Position numbers and translations under genes: made by a program. Source: Bradyrhizobium daqingense (GTDB taxonomy: Bacteria > Pseudomonadota > Alphaproteobacteria > Rhizobiales > Xanthobacteraceae). From it: 64,000 bases of DNA. The DNA lies in assembly GCF_021044685.1 (NCBI RefSeq), contig NZ_CP088014.1, positions 5,008,001 to 5,072,000 on the forward strand. Direction: 5' to 3'. The notes beneath the pieces were generated by a model. It was not told the origin of the DNA. It saw nothing but the letters and a program-made list of their open reading frames with translations, and made no database searches. Positions 1 to 8,347 of this stretch are shown piece by piece. Numbering within the stretch: position 1 is the stretch's first letter; each line of letters opens with the position of its first letter.

Positions 1-376
1 GGCCGACCTTGCCCTTGCTCTGCGTGAACTGATCTGGCCCGAGACCTGTGTCGATGACGACGAGCTTCGGTCCGGTGTTGACGACCACGGGGTTGAACGT
101 ATGGGTGACCTTGTCGGTCGGCAGGTGGTGTTCGGCGAAGACCTTGTTGATGTCGTCCTTGCTGGCGCCCGCTGCGTAATTGTCGGTCAAATTGACGGTG
201 GCAACGCCGTCGCAGACCACCGTGACCTGATGGGTACCGACATTGTAGCGATAAAAGCTTGCATTCTGCTTGTCGGCCAGGGGCGCGGCAGCGTGCGCGG
301 GCGAAGTCTTGGCGAAAGGCAGGAGCGCCGAGGCGGCGGCACCGGCTAGCGTTGCGCGACGGGTAATCTCGGTCAT
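1..376 (-). CDS. Tat-exported MBL-fold metallo-hydrolase, N-terminal part (cut by window edge)
   Basis: Only the first 125 codons are inside the window; the gene runs off the left edge. The N-terminus reads MTEITRRATLAGAAASALLP, a twin-arginine signal followed by a hydrophobic stretch and an alanine-rich cleavage region, so export in folded form to the periplasm is expected. The mature start (YRYNVGTHQVTVVCDGV, then VVNTGPKLVVIDTGLG) matches the first beta strands of the metallo-beta-lactamase fold. The zinc motif HxHxDH would lie beyond the edge and is not seen. The protein at 17184-18155 has the same layout (Tat signal plus an opening strand ending in VSDG), so the two look like paralogues. 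The substrate is unknown. Confidence 0.75.
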   Translation of the reverse strand, partial: MTEITRRATLAGAAASALLPFAKTSPAHAAAPLADKQNASFYRYNVGTHQVTVVCDGVATVNLTDNYAAGASKDDINKVFAEHHLPTDKVTHTFNPVVVNTGPKLVVIDTGLGPDQFTQSKGKVG

Positions 377-783
377 GGCGATGTCCTGGGGCTGGTTATG
401 ACAGGCTTGGACCGGCGGGTTGTGGCGCGTCGGTCTTTCTCTGAAACCCCCATTATTAGTGGAAATTCCGCGGCAGCCCGATGACATCCGTGCGGCACTC
501 TGCCGTCAAGCAGGCGGCACTGCCGTCGCGCGGTGCGGCAACCTGCCGTTCTGCCGGACCGATTTGCACTTGACCCCGGAACCCTCCCGCCTTATAGCCG
601 CGCGCCATGATCAACGCCGCGACCATCCTGTTCGCCCGTCGCCGCCGCCGCATCTCAGCGGTTTGGGCGGTCGATCGCGTTTGAGATCATCGTCTTTGCC
701 GCTGGATCCGATCCGCGGCATTCTCTCTCCTGTCAGCGCGATCTGATCCGGCGGCCCCCGAGGAGGCCCAGCAGGAGACCACG
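377..783. other. Intergenic region, about 400 bp, no gene recognised
   Basis: This is the divergent spacer between the leftward MBL-fold gene and the rightward PaiB-like gene. Short open frames exist on both strands but resemble no protein family and have no ribosome binding site. The right end carries a purine-rich ribosome binding site (AGGAG near 773-777) for the gene at 784. Promoters for both flanking genes presumably lie here; none could be placed with confidence. Confidence 0.5.
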
Positions 784-1449
784 ATGTACACGCCACCCTT
801 TTTCAAGCAGGACCGCGCCGCGAGCCTGAAATTCGCCGAAGAGCGCGGCTTCGGCACCATGTGTGCCTTCGACGGCCACAAGCCGGTCGCGTCCCCGCTG
901 CCGTTCTACCTGACCTACGCCGCTGACGGCACGCCGCAGGCCGCCTTTCATGTCGCCCGTCACAATCCGCTGCTAAAGCTGGCGGGCGGCGATGCGTCCT
1001 GGCTGCTCGCGGTCAATGGCCCCGATGCCTATGTATCGCCCGACTGGTACGTCTCGCCGGACCAAGTTCCGACCTGGCTCTACCAGTCCGTGCATCTCAG
1101 CGGCCCGGTGCGGCTCTTGTCGGACGATGAGCTGGCGGTGCAGATCGACACGCTCAGCGACAAGTTCGAGAACTGGCTCTTGCCGAAAAAGCCGTGGACA
1201 TCGGCCAAGATGACGGCAGGCCGGCTGGAAGCGATGAAGAAGGGGATCGTGGGACTTGTGATGACGGTCGAGGAGATCGAAGGCAGCTTCAAGCTGAACC
1301 AGCACAAGTCGGATGCGGACTATGCAGCGATCGCGAACGCGCTTGGCGGCGGTGATGCCGACGCCAAGCAGATCTCACAATTGATGCGGCAGGCAAGGCC
1401 GCAGGTTTTCGCAGACGACACGAACATGCTCGAAGGGAGCGCATCATGA
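784..1449 (+). CDS. FMN-binding negative transcriptional regulator-like protein (PaiB family)
   Basis: The 221-residue protein has the PaiB/FMN-binding split-barrel pattern: it opens MYTPPFFKQD, followed by a conserved block around residues 15-50 (GFGTMCAFDG, ASPLPFYL), HVARHNPL near residue 57, and the C-terminal GIVGLVMTVEEIEGSFKLNQ motif shared by PaiB proteins. Bacillus PaiB was named as a negative regulator of sporulation and protease genes, but most homologues bind flavin and have no known DNA target, so a redox role is as likely. A ribosome binding site AGGAG precedes the ATG. The stop overlaps the argC start (ATGA), so the two genes are co-translated. Confidence 0.85.
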   Translation: MYTPPFFKQDRAASLKFAEERGFGTMCAFDGHKPVASPLPFYLTYAADGTPQAAFHVARHNPLLKLAGGDASWLLAVNGPDAYVSPDWYVSPDQVPTWLYQSVHLSGPVRLLSDDELAVQIDTLSDKFENWLLPKKPWTSAKMTAGRLEAMKKGIVGLVMTVEEIEGSFKLNQHKSDADYAAIANALGGGDADAKQISQLMRQARPQVFADDTNMLEGSAS

Positions 1450-2429
1450 GCCTCGCTGACACCACCAAAGCCCCGACCACCAGCGCGGCCAAGAAGCCCG
1501 CGACCGTCTTCGTCGACGGCGGCTCCGGCACGACCGGGCTCGGCATCAACGAGCGGCTGAAGCTGCAGAACGACGTCGTCGTGAAGACGATCGCCGATGA
1601 CAAGCGCAAGGATCCCGCGGCCAAGAAGGCGGTGATGGAGGAGGTGGATCTCGTCATCCTCTGCCTGCCCGACGATGCCGCCAAGGAAACCGTGGCGCTG
1701 GTCGACAGCATGGGCGCTGGGGGGCCGAAGGTGCTGGACGCCTCCACCGCCTACCGGGTCGCACCCGACTGGGCCTACGGCTTTCCCGAGCTGACGGCCG
1801 ACCAGGCCGGCAAGATCAAGGCCGCGAAGAAGGTCTCCAATCCCGGATGCTATCCGACCGGCGCGATCGCGCTGCTGCGGCCGATCGTCGATGCCGGCCT
1901 GTTGCCGCCTGACCATCCCGTCACCGTCAACGCGGTGAGCGGCTATTCAGGTGGCGGCAAGTCGATGATCGCGAGCTTCGAAGACGGCAGCGCGCCGTCC
2001 TTCGAGCTCTACGGCCTCGGCTTCGAGCACAAGCATCTGCCGGAGATGCAGCTCTATTCGAACCTGACGCGGCGGCCGATCTTCATTCCCTCGGTCGGCA
2101 ACTACCGGCAGGGCATGCTGGTCTCGGTGCCGCTCCAGCTCGACACGCTGCCGGGCAAGCCCGGCGGAGCCGATCTCCAATCCGCGCTCGCAAAGCGCTA
2201 CGCCGGCTCGAAATACGTCAAGGTGATGTCGCTCCAGAACGAGGCGGCCAAGGCCGGCCGGCTTGAGCCGGAGGCGCTGAACGAGACCAACATGCTCGAG
2301 CTCTACGTCTTCGCCAGCGACAAATATCACCAGGCCCTGCTGGTCGCGCGCCTCGACAATCTCGGCAAGGGCGCCTCGGGTGCGGCCGTGCAGAACATGC
2401 GGCTGATGCTGGGCCTGCCGGAGGAGTAG
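1446..2429 (+). CDS. argC: N-acetyl-gamma-glutamyl-phosphate reductase, type 2
   Basis: The 327-residue enzyme reduces N-acetyl-glutamyl-5-phosphate to the semialdehyde with NADPH, the third step of arginine synthesis, in the cytoplasm. The nucleotide-binding start VFVDGGSGTTGLGINERL (about residues 19-36) is typical of the shorter type 2 ArgC family. The catalytic cysteine is in SNPGCYPTGA near residue 137, and the HKHLPEM block follows. About 15 extra residues (S/T/A/K-rich) precede the fold. The ATG overlaps the stop of the upstream PaiB-like gene. No other arg gene is nearby; arginine genes are usually scattered in rhizobia. Downstream lies a palindromic repeat that could terminate transcription. 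Confidence 0.93.
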   Translation: MSLADTTKAPTTSAAKKPATVFVDGGSGTTGLGINERLKLQNDVVVKTIADDKRKDPAAKKAVMEEVDLVILCLPDDAAKETVALVDSMGAGGPKVLDASTAYRVAPDWAYGFPELTADQAGKIKAAKKVSNPGCYPTGAIALLRPIVDAGLLPPDHPVTVNAVSGYSGGGKSMIASFEDGSAPSFELYGLGFEHKHLPEMQLYSNLTRRPIFIPSVGNYRQGMLVSVPLQLDTLPGKPGGADLQSALAKRYAGSKYVKVMSLQNEAAKAGRLEPEALNETNMLELYVFASDKYHQALLVARLDNLGKGASGAAVQNMRLMLGLPEE

Positions 2430-2439
2430 GGCAGGTTTG

Positions 2440-2557
2440 TGCCCCGGACGCAGCGCAGCACTTCTTCAGTGATGCGCTGCAGAGCCGGGGCCCAAGGCTG
2501 CTGCATCGTATGCGGCTTTCTGGGTCCCGGCTCGCGCTTTGCGCGTCCGGGACACGA
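2440..2557. repeat. Bradyrhizobial palindromic repeat pair between convergent genes
   Basis: Two GC-rich modules lie between the convergent argC and MAPEG genes. The first (about 2440-2493) begins CCCCGGACGCAGCGCAGCAC and ends GAGCCGGGGCCCA. The second (about 2521-2557) begins TGGGTCCCGGCTC and ends CGTCCGGGACACGA. The end of module one is nearly the reverse complement of the start of module two, and the outer ends are also complementary, so the whole element can fold into one long hairpin. This sequence class is recalled as common in bradyrhizobial intergenic regions. It may act as a bidirectional terminator or mRNA stabiliser. Confidence 0.75.
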
Positions 2558-2559
2558 AA

Positions 2560-2958
2560 TCAAAACACCCTGAAGATCGCCAGCGCCAGCACGGCCTGGG
2601 CGAGGAAGCCGACGGTGAAGGCGAGGGTGCGGAACACCGGGATGCCGATCGCGTAGACGATCAGGTGCGCGACGCGGGACCAGAAATAGACGGCGCAGGC
2701 GAGCACGGTCCATTTCGTGGAATAGTCGATCGCATTCAGGATCAGCACCAGCGGCGCGAAGATCACGAGATTCTCGACCGCATTGTCGTGCGCGAACATC
2801 AAGCGGTTGGCCCACTCCGCCTGCGGCTTGTCGCCACGCGAGGGGTTGGCCATGGCGCCGGTGAGGCCGCGAACCTGGCAGCGGTTGATGATGTAGGGAA
2901 TCCAGAGGATTCCGGTCAGGATCACCGTCAGTGTCAGCCAGAACAATTCGCGCGTCAT
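2560..2958 (-). CDS. MAPEG family membrane protein
   Basis: The 132-residue integral membrane protein has four predicted hydrophobic helices: near residues 5-25 (LFWLTLTVILTGILWIPYII), 60-80, 82-105 and 110-130. The middle block AHDNAVENLVIFAPLVLI and the FWSRVAHLIVY segment match the MAPEG family (membrane-associated proteins in eicosanoid and glutathione metabolism). Bacterial members are often annotated as glutathione transferase-like, but their substrates are mostly unknown. It converges on argC and sits directly upstream of the leftward phaC with a short gap after phaC's direction is considered; joint function with PHB metabolism is not implied. Confidence 0.85.
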   Translation of the reverse strand: MTRELFWLTLTVILTGILWIPYIINRCQVRGLTGAMANPSRGDKPQAEWANRLMFAHDNAVENLVIFAPLVLILNAIDYSTKWTVLACAVYFWSRVAHLIVYAIGIPVFRTLAFTVGFLAQAVLALAIFRVF

Positions 2959-3025
2959 AGTCCGGTCCCCTCTGTCGTCGCAGCTGCGTTGAGAGCGAGT
3001 CTATACAAGAGCGCACGAGAGTGCG

Positions 3026-4846
3026 CTATGCGCGAACCCTGACATAGCTGCCCGGCGCGTCCTCGATCGGCGGAAAGGCGTCGCTGCCGACGGCGCGCGC
3101 GGGAACCTCTTCAGGGTCGAGCTCGCTCAGCCATTGGCGCCAGTCCGGCCACCACGAGCCCTTGTGCTCCACGGCGCCCTTCATCCACTGCGCGACGTTG
3201 GCGTCCTTGATGTTGTCGTTGGTCCAGTACTGATACTTGTTGGAGGCCGGCGGATTGACGACGCCGGCGATGTGGCCCGAACCCGACAGCACGTATTTCA
3301 CCGGACCGCCGAAGAATTGCGAGCCGTACAGCACCGATTCCGCCGGCGCGATGTGGTCCTCGCGGGTGGCGAGATTGTAGACGGGCACCTTCACCTGGGA
3401 GAGATCGAGCAGCGTGTTGTCCAGCACCATCGTGCCCGTGGACAGCCGGTTCTCCAGATAGCAGTTGCGCAGGTAATAGGAATGGTTCGCGTGGGTCATC
3501 CGCGTCGCATCGGAATTCCAGTGCAACAGGTCGAAGGCGCTCGGCTGCTGGCCCTTCAGATAGTTGCTGACGACATAGGACCAGATCAGATCGTTGGAGC
3601 GCAGCATGTTGAAGGCCATCGCCATCTTCGAGCCTTCGAGCACGCCGGCCGTCTTCATGTCCTGCTCAAGCGCTGCGATCTGGTCCTCGTCGACGAACAC
3701 CAGGAGATCGCCGGCATGGGTGAAGTCGACCTGCGCCGCGAAGAACGTCGCAGACGCCACGCGCTGGCGGCGCTTCTCGGCGAGCCACGCCAGCGTGGTC
3801 GCGAGCATCGTGCCGCCGACGCAATAGCCAGCGGTGTGCACCTTCATCTCGCCGGTGATCTTCTCGATCACGTCCATCGCCGTGAGCGGGCCCTGCTTCA
3901 TGTAGTCTTCCCAGCTCTTGTTGCCGAGCCGCTTGTCGGGATTGACCCATGAGATCACGAACACGGTGATGCCCTGGTCGACGCACCACTTGATGTAGGA
4001 TTTCTCCGGCTTGAGATCGAGAATGTAGAACTTGTTGATCCAGGGCGGCAGGATCAGGAGCGGGGTGCGCAGCACCGTCTCCGTGGTCGGCGAATACTGG
4101 ATCAGCTGCATCATCTCGTTCTGATAGATCACCTTGCCCGGTGTCGTCGCCATGTTGACGCCGACGACGAGATTATCCGGATTGGACTGGCGGATCTTCA
4201 GCATGCCTTTGCCGGCCGCGATGTCCTCGGCCAGCATTGTCAGGCCGCGCGCGAGGTTCTCGCCGCTGGACGCCATCGTCTCGCGCAGCACCTCTGGATT
4301 GGTCAGCACGAAGTTCGACGGCGAGAGCGCATTGGTGACCTGCTGCACGTAGAACTCGGCCTTGCGGCGCGTGTGCGGATCGAGGCCTTCGGCGTCGCGC
4401 ACCAGCTCCTGCGCCCATTTGGTCGTGAGCAAATAGAGCTGCATCACGAAATCGAAGAACTGGTTCGACTTCCATTCCGGATCGGCAAAGCGCTTGTCGC
4501 GCGGCGAGGGCGCGATCGCGGGCTCCACGTCCTGGCCGGCCATGCGGCGCACCGCCGAGCCCCAGAGGTCGAGATAGTCCTTGGCGAGCTTGGTCTGCAG
4601 ATCGGAGGAGCGGGACGTGTCCGACAGCCAGTATTCGGCGACCGAGGTGAAGGTCTTGACGACCTCGGCAAGCTCGGCCGGCGGGCGATCCTGCACCTCG
4701 CCGCTCTCGCGCGGCTTGAGGTAGGCGGCTAGCGCCTTGCCTCCGCTCTCCATCGCCCGCGCGACATTCATCGCGAAGGCTTCGGCATCGAACTTCGTCT
4801 CGAACTTGCTGCCGGATTTGGGCGTGTCGGTTGTGACAGTACTCAT
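3026..4846 (-). CDS. phaC: Class I poly(3-hydroxyalkanoate) synthase
   Basis: The 606-residue enzyme polymerises 3-hydroxybutyryl-CoA into PHB granules. The N-terminal PhaC_N domain covers about residues 80-270. The modified lipase box GYCVGG (about residue 343) carries the catalytic cysteine. The other triad residues are the aspartate in TREDHIAP and the histidine in GSGHIAGVVNPP near residue 530. A family signature, WINKFYILDLKPEKS, lies near residue 270. Length is normal for class I. No phaA, phaB, phaP or phaR gene is in the window, as expected for bradyrhizobia, where several phaC copies are dispersed. The ATG at 4846 lies just after the divergent spacer shared with the lipoprotein gene. 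Confidence 0.95.
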   Translation of the reverse strand: MSTVTTDTPKSGSKFETKFDAEAFAMNVARAMESGGKALAAYLKPRESGEVQDRPPAELAEVVKTFTSVAEYWLSDTSRSSDLQTKLAKDYLDLWGSAVRRMAGQDVEPAIAPSPRDKRFADPEWKSNQFFDFVMQLYLLTTKWAQELVRDAEGLDPHTRRKAEFYVQQVTNALSPSNFVLTNPEVLRETMASSGENLARGLTMLAEDIAAGKGMLKIRQSNPDNLVVGVNMATTPGKVIYQNEMMQLIQYSPTTETVLRTPLLILPPWINKFYILDLKPEKSYIKWCVDQGITVFVISWVNPDKRLGNKSWEDYMKQGPLTAMDVIEKITGEMKVHTAGYCVGGTMLATTLAWLAEKRRQRVASATFFAAQVDFTHAGDLLVFVDEDQIAALEQDMKTAGVLEGSKMAMAFNMLRSNDLIWSYVVSNYLKGQQPSAFDLLHWNSDATRMTHANHSYYLRNCYLENRLSTGTMVLDNTLLDLSQVKVPVYNLATREDHIAPAESVLYGSQFFGGPVKYVLSGSGHIAGVVNPPASNKYQYWTNDNIKDANVAQWMKGAVEHKGSWWPDWRQWLSELDPEEVPARAVGSDAFPPIEDAPGSYVRVRA

Positions 4847-5099
4847 GCGCAGAACAGTAACGATTCATTCCGTATTCGTCACCGCGAAGCTCGCATGTTT
4901 GGCGTTAAACACTCTCGAAGATGTGTTGCAGTGCGACAAAAATTCCTGGTTCCGTCACAATCGGGCCGCACCGCTCGGCTTGGTGGTGCCGGGCTATTTT
5001 GTCGCTCACGCCATTTGGGCAGCAATGGTTTGAGCTCGAGCGCGGTCTTGGGTAAGGTTGCCCGGGGCCGTGCTTTGGGACGAGTAGGGGATTTCCCAA

Positions 5100-5375
5100 G
5101 TGTTGGCGTTATGGGACCTGCAAAAGGCGCTGCCGATCCGCGGCGCGCTGTTGATCACGGCGCTTGTTCTGGGCGGCTGCTCGAGCCAGCTTGCAGACAT
5201 GATGCCTGCGGATGCGCAGGCGCATCCCAGGGAGCCGGGCAGCTACCTGCCCGTGCATGATCTGCCGCCGGATCGCGATCAGGCGGTTATCCCGCCGGAC
5301 CAGCGGGCCAAGATCGAGGCCGAGCTCGCCGCTGCGCGCGATCGCCAGGCCGTCGCCGCCAAGGACGCCAAATGA
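5100..5375 (+). CDS. Small putative lipoprotein
   Basis: The 91-residue product starts with GTG. A short positive region (QKALPIRG) precedes a hydrophobic core and the lipobox LVLGGCSS, so cysteine near residue 27 should be lipidated by signal peptidase II. The mature part is proline- and charge-rich (PREPGSYLPVHDLPPDRD, then RAKIEAELAAARDRQAVAAKD) and ends in a predicted helix. No domain is recognised. It lies upstream of the aminotransferase in the same direction with a 258-bp gap, so it is probably a separate transcription unit. Confidence 0.75.
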   Translation: MLALWDLQKALPIRGALLITALVLGGCSSQLADMMPADAQAHPREPGSYLPVHDLPPDRDQAVIPPDQRAKIEAELAAARDRQAVAAKDAK

Positions 5376-5633
5376 GCGTAAGGCGAGTGAGCGTAGGTCG
5401 AGAGAGCGCGAGTACGTGTGACGGTGCAAGGTAATCGCTGGCGCCCCCGTCTTGCCGTGCTAAAAGACCTCAGTTCAGCCGAGCGTCAGGGCGAACGACT
5501 TCAGTCCTTGCCGTTGAATGTTGCTCTAAGCATTTGATTTTGAGTAATTTTCACGACGGGACGGGTGCCTTTACCGACGGCCGTCGTGGCCTGTCGATTC
5601 TGTCCTGACCGGTTGCCCGGAGCCCAGAGAGCC

Positions 5634-6854
5634 ATGGAAGATTTTTACCGCATCCGCCGCCTGCCGCCTTACGTGTTCGAACAGGTCAACCGGGCCAAGG
5701 CGGCCGCGCGGAATGCCGGCGCCGACATCATCGACCTCGGCATGGGCAATCCGGACCTGCCGGCCCCGCCGCATGTGCTCGACAAGCTGAAGGAGACACT
5801 CGGCAAGCCGCGCACCGATCGCTACTCGGCCTCCCGGGGCATCCCGGGGCTGCGCAGGGCCCAGGCCGCCTATTATGCCCGTCGCTTCGGTGTGAAGCTG
5901 AACCCCGACACCGAGGTCGTGGCGACGCTCGGCTCCAAGGAGGGCTTTGCCAATGTGGCGCAGGCCATCACTGCGCCGGGCGATGTCATTCTCTGTCCGA
6001 ACCCGAGCTATCCGATTCACGCCTTTGGCTTCCTGATGGCGGGCGGCGTGATCCGCTCCGTGCCCTCCGAGCCGACGCCGCAATTCTTCGAGGCGGCGGA
6101 GCGGGCGATTGTTCATTCGATCCCCAAGCCGCTGGCGCTCGTCGTCTGCTATCCCTCGAACCCGACCGCCTATGTCGCGAGCCTCGACTTCTACAAGGAC
6201 CTGGTCGCGTTCGCGAAGAAGCACGAGATCCTGATCCTGTCCGATCTCGCCTATGCCGAGGTCTATTTCGACGAGAGCAACCCGCCGCCCTCGGTGCTCC
6301 AGGTGCCGGGCGCGATGGACGTCGCCGTCGAGTTCACCTCGATGTCGAAGACCTATTCGATGGCGGGCTGGCGCATGGGCTTCGCGGTCGGCAATGAGCG
6401 TGTGATCGCGGCCCTCGCCCGCGTCAAATCCTATCTCGACTACGGTGCCTTCACTCCGGTCCAGGTCGCCGCGACCGCGGCGCTGAACGGCCCGGATGAT
6501 TGCATCAAGGAGATGCGCGACACCTACCGCAAGCGCCGCGACGCGCTGGTGGAATCGTTCGGTCGTGCCGGCTGGGAGATCCCGCCGCCGGAAGCCTCGA
6601 TGTTCGCCTGGGTGCCGCTGCCGGAGGCCTTCCGCAGCGTCGGCAGCATGCAGTTTGCGACCCTGATGGTGGAGAAGTCCGGCGTCGCGGTCTCGCCGGG
6701 CGTCGGCTTTGGCGAGCATGGTGAAGGATATGTCCGGATCGCCATGGTGGAAAACGAGCAACGGATCAGGCAGGCCGCGCGCGGCGTGCGCCGCTTCCTT
6801 GAAAGCGGCATCGAAACGTTGCACAACGTCGTTCCGCTCGCCAATCGGCGCTAA
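5634..6854 (+). CDS. PLP-dependent aminotransferase, AlaC / LL-diaminopimelate aminotransferase type
   Basis: The 406-residue fold-type I aminotransferase opens MEDFYRIRRLPPYVFEQVNR, closely resembling E. coli AlaC (YfdZ), which makes alanine from pyruvate and glutamate. Automatic annotation often calls this family LL-diaminopimelate aminotransferase. Key motifs are GMGNPD (residues about 37-42), YSASRGIPGLR, NPSYPIH, YPSNPTA and the PLP lysine in SMSKTYSMAGWRMGF. A longer frame to 5565 exists, but the ATG at 5634 starts exactly where the family begins. It lies 29 bp upstream of hom, so a shared transcript is likely. This fits aspartate-family or alanine metabolism; the exact substrate is not settled by sequence. 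Confidence 0.87.
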   Translation: MEDFYRIRRLPPYVFEQVNRAKAAARNAGADIIDLGMGNPDLPAPPHVLDKLKETLGKPRTDRYSASRGIPGLRRAQAAYYARRFGVKLNPDTEVVATLGSKEGFANVAQAITAPGDVILCPNPSYPIHAFGFLMAGGVIRSVPSEPTPQFFEAAERAIVHSIPKPLALVVCYPSNPTAYVASLDFYKDLVAFAKKHEILILSDLAYAEVYFDESNPPPSVLQVPGAMDVAVEFTSMSKTYSMAGWRMGFAVGNERVIAALARVKSYLDYGAFTPVQVAATAALNGPDDCIKEMRDTYRKRRDALVESFGRAGWEIPPPEASMFAWVPLPEAFRSVGSMQFATLMVEKSGVAVSPGVGFGEHGEGYVRIAMVENEQRIRQAARGVRRFLESGIETLHNVVPLANRR

Positions 6855-6883
6855 TTCTCTTCGACGGGTTTTCGAAAAGCATC

Positions 6884-8200
6884 ATGGTCGCACCCCTGAA
6901 AGTGGGCATAGCGGGGCTCGGCACCGTGGGTGCCGAAGTCGTCCGTTTGATCGAAACGCAGGCGCGCGTGCTCGCGGGCCGCAGCGGCCGGGGCATCCGC
7001 GTCGTCGCCGTCACGGCACGCTCGAAGGCGAAGAAGCGCGGCGTCGACCTACGCGGCGTCGACTGGGCGAAGGATCCCATCTCGCTTGCCACCCATCCAG
7101 AGGTCGATTGCTTCGTCGAGCTGATGGGCGGCGCCGGTGATCCCGCGCTGTCGGCGGTGGAGGCCGCGCTGGGCGCCGGCAAGTCGGTCGTCACCGCCAA
7201 CAAGGCGCTGCTCGCCAAGCACGGCCTCAAGCTCGCCAAGGCAGCTGAGAAGAACGGCGGCGCGCTGAATTTCGAGGCAGCTGTCGGGGCCGCGATCCCC
7301 GTCATCAAGACGTTGCGCGAGGGTCTTGCCGGAACCGGCATCAATCGCGTTTACGGCATCCTCAACGGCACCTGCAATTACATTCTGACCCGGATGGAGC
7401 AGGAGGGGCTGTCCTTCGCCGAATGCCTGAAGGATGCGCAGCGGCTCGGCTATGCCGAGGCCAATCCGTCCTTCGACGTCGACGGCCACGACACCGCGCA
7501 GAAACTCGCCATTCTCGCCAGCCTCGCTTTCGGCACGAAAGTTGCTCAAAGCGCGGTGTATGTGGAAGGCATCTCATCCATCGCCCCGGAAGATCTGCGC
7601 GCCGCCGACGATCTCGGTTACAGGCTCAAGTTGCTCGGCGTTGCGGTTCGCACCGCCAAGGGCATCGAGCAGCGCGTGCACCCGACCATGGTGCCGAAAT
7701 CCTCCTCGATCGCGCAGGTGATGGGTGTCACCAATGCGGTCACGATCGACGGCGAGGGGATTCCGCCGATCACGCTGGTCGGCCCCGGTGCGGGAGGAGC
7801 GGCGACCGCATCCGCGGTGGTCGCTGATATCGCAGACGTCGCGCGCGGCATCCGTGCCAATCCGTTCGGCCGGCCGATCTCGCAACTGCGCGACACCCAG
7901 AAGGCGCCGATGGAGCGGCATGAGGGCGGATACTATATTCGCCTGCTCGCGCGCGACTTCCCCGGCACGGCAGCCGCGATCGCAACGCGGCTCGCCGAGC
8001 AGAAGATTTCTATCGAGTCGATCGTACAGCGTCATCCCAATGGCGGTGCTGCGCCTGACAATGGTAAGGCGGTCCCGGTGCCCGTCATCCTGATCACCTA
8101 CGCCACTCACGAAGACGCCGTGCGCCGTGCGCTCGCGGCCGTGCAGAAGGACAAGGTGATCAGCGGACGGCCGCAGGTGATCCGGATCGAGAAGAACTAG
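6884..8200 (+). CDS. hom: Homoserine dehydrogenase
   Basis: The 438-residue enzyme reduces aspartate semialdehyde to homoserine, the branch point to threonine and methionine. The Rossmann motif KVGIAGLGTVGAEVVRLI is at residues 6-23, the substrate-binding block NFEAAVGAAIPVIKTL near residue 128, and the family signature GILNGTCNYILTRM near residue 158, followed by ANPSFDVDGHDTAQK. A C-terminal ACT domain (about residues 345-438, YYIRLLARDFPGTAAAIATRL) should give allosteric feedback by threonine. It sits between the AlaC-type aminotransferase and glpX, an order remembered from other Rhizobiales. Confidence 0.96.
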   Translation: MVAPLKVGIAGLGTVGAEVVRLIETQARVLAGRSGRGIRVVAVTARSKAKKRGVDLRGVDWAKDPISLATHPEVDCFVELMGGAGDPALSAVEAALGAGKSVVTANKALLAKHGLKLAKAAEKNGGALNFEAAVGAAIPVIKTLREGLAGTGINRVYGILNGTCNYILTRMEQEGLSFAECLKDAQRLGYAEANPSFDVDGHDTAQKLAILASLAFGTKVAQSAVYVEGISSIAPEDLRAADDLGYRLKLLGVAVRTAKGIEQRVHPTMVPKSSSIAQVMGVTNAVTIDGEGIPPITLVGPGAGGAATASAVVADIADVARGIRANPFGRPISQLRDTQKAPMERHEGGYYIRLLARDFPGTAAAIATRLAEQKISIESIVQRHPNGGAAPDNGKAVPVPVILITYATHEDAVRRALAAVQKDKVISGRPQVIRIEKN

Positions 8201-8249
8201 AGCATGACCGCGGAAAAGTGTTGAGCGGTTTTCCGGAAAGGTCATGCTC
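8200..8249. repeat. Palindromic repeat after hom
   Basis: A near-perfect inverted repeat starts at the last base of hom. The arms GAGCATGACC..CGGAAAA and TTTTCCGGAAAGGTCATGCTC fold into a stem with a short loop (GTGTTGAGCGG). This AGCATGA-GGAAAA palindrome is recalled as one of the most frequent short repeats in bradyrhizobial genomes. It may stabilise or terminate the hom transcript, which would separate hom from glpX. Confidence 0.75.
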
Positions 8250-8347
8250 AAGCCATAAGGCGGTCGTTCGTTCGAACGAACCATGGGCGTTGTGAGTTGA
8301 TGCGGACGGAGATTTCCGTCCCAAACGTTTCGAAGGAGTAAGCCCCG

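Noticed and set aside
377..783. Short open frames on both strands before the PaiB-like gene
   Set aside because: They overlap each other, show no domain and lack ribosome binding sites.
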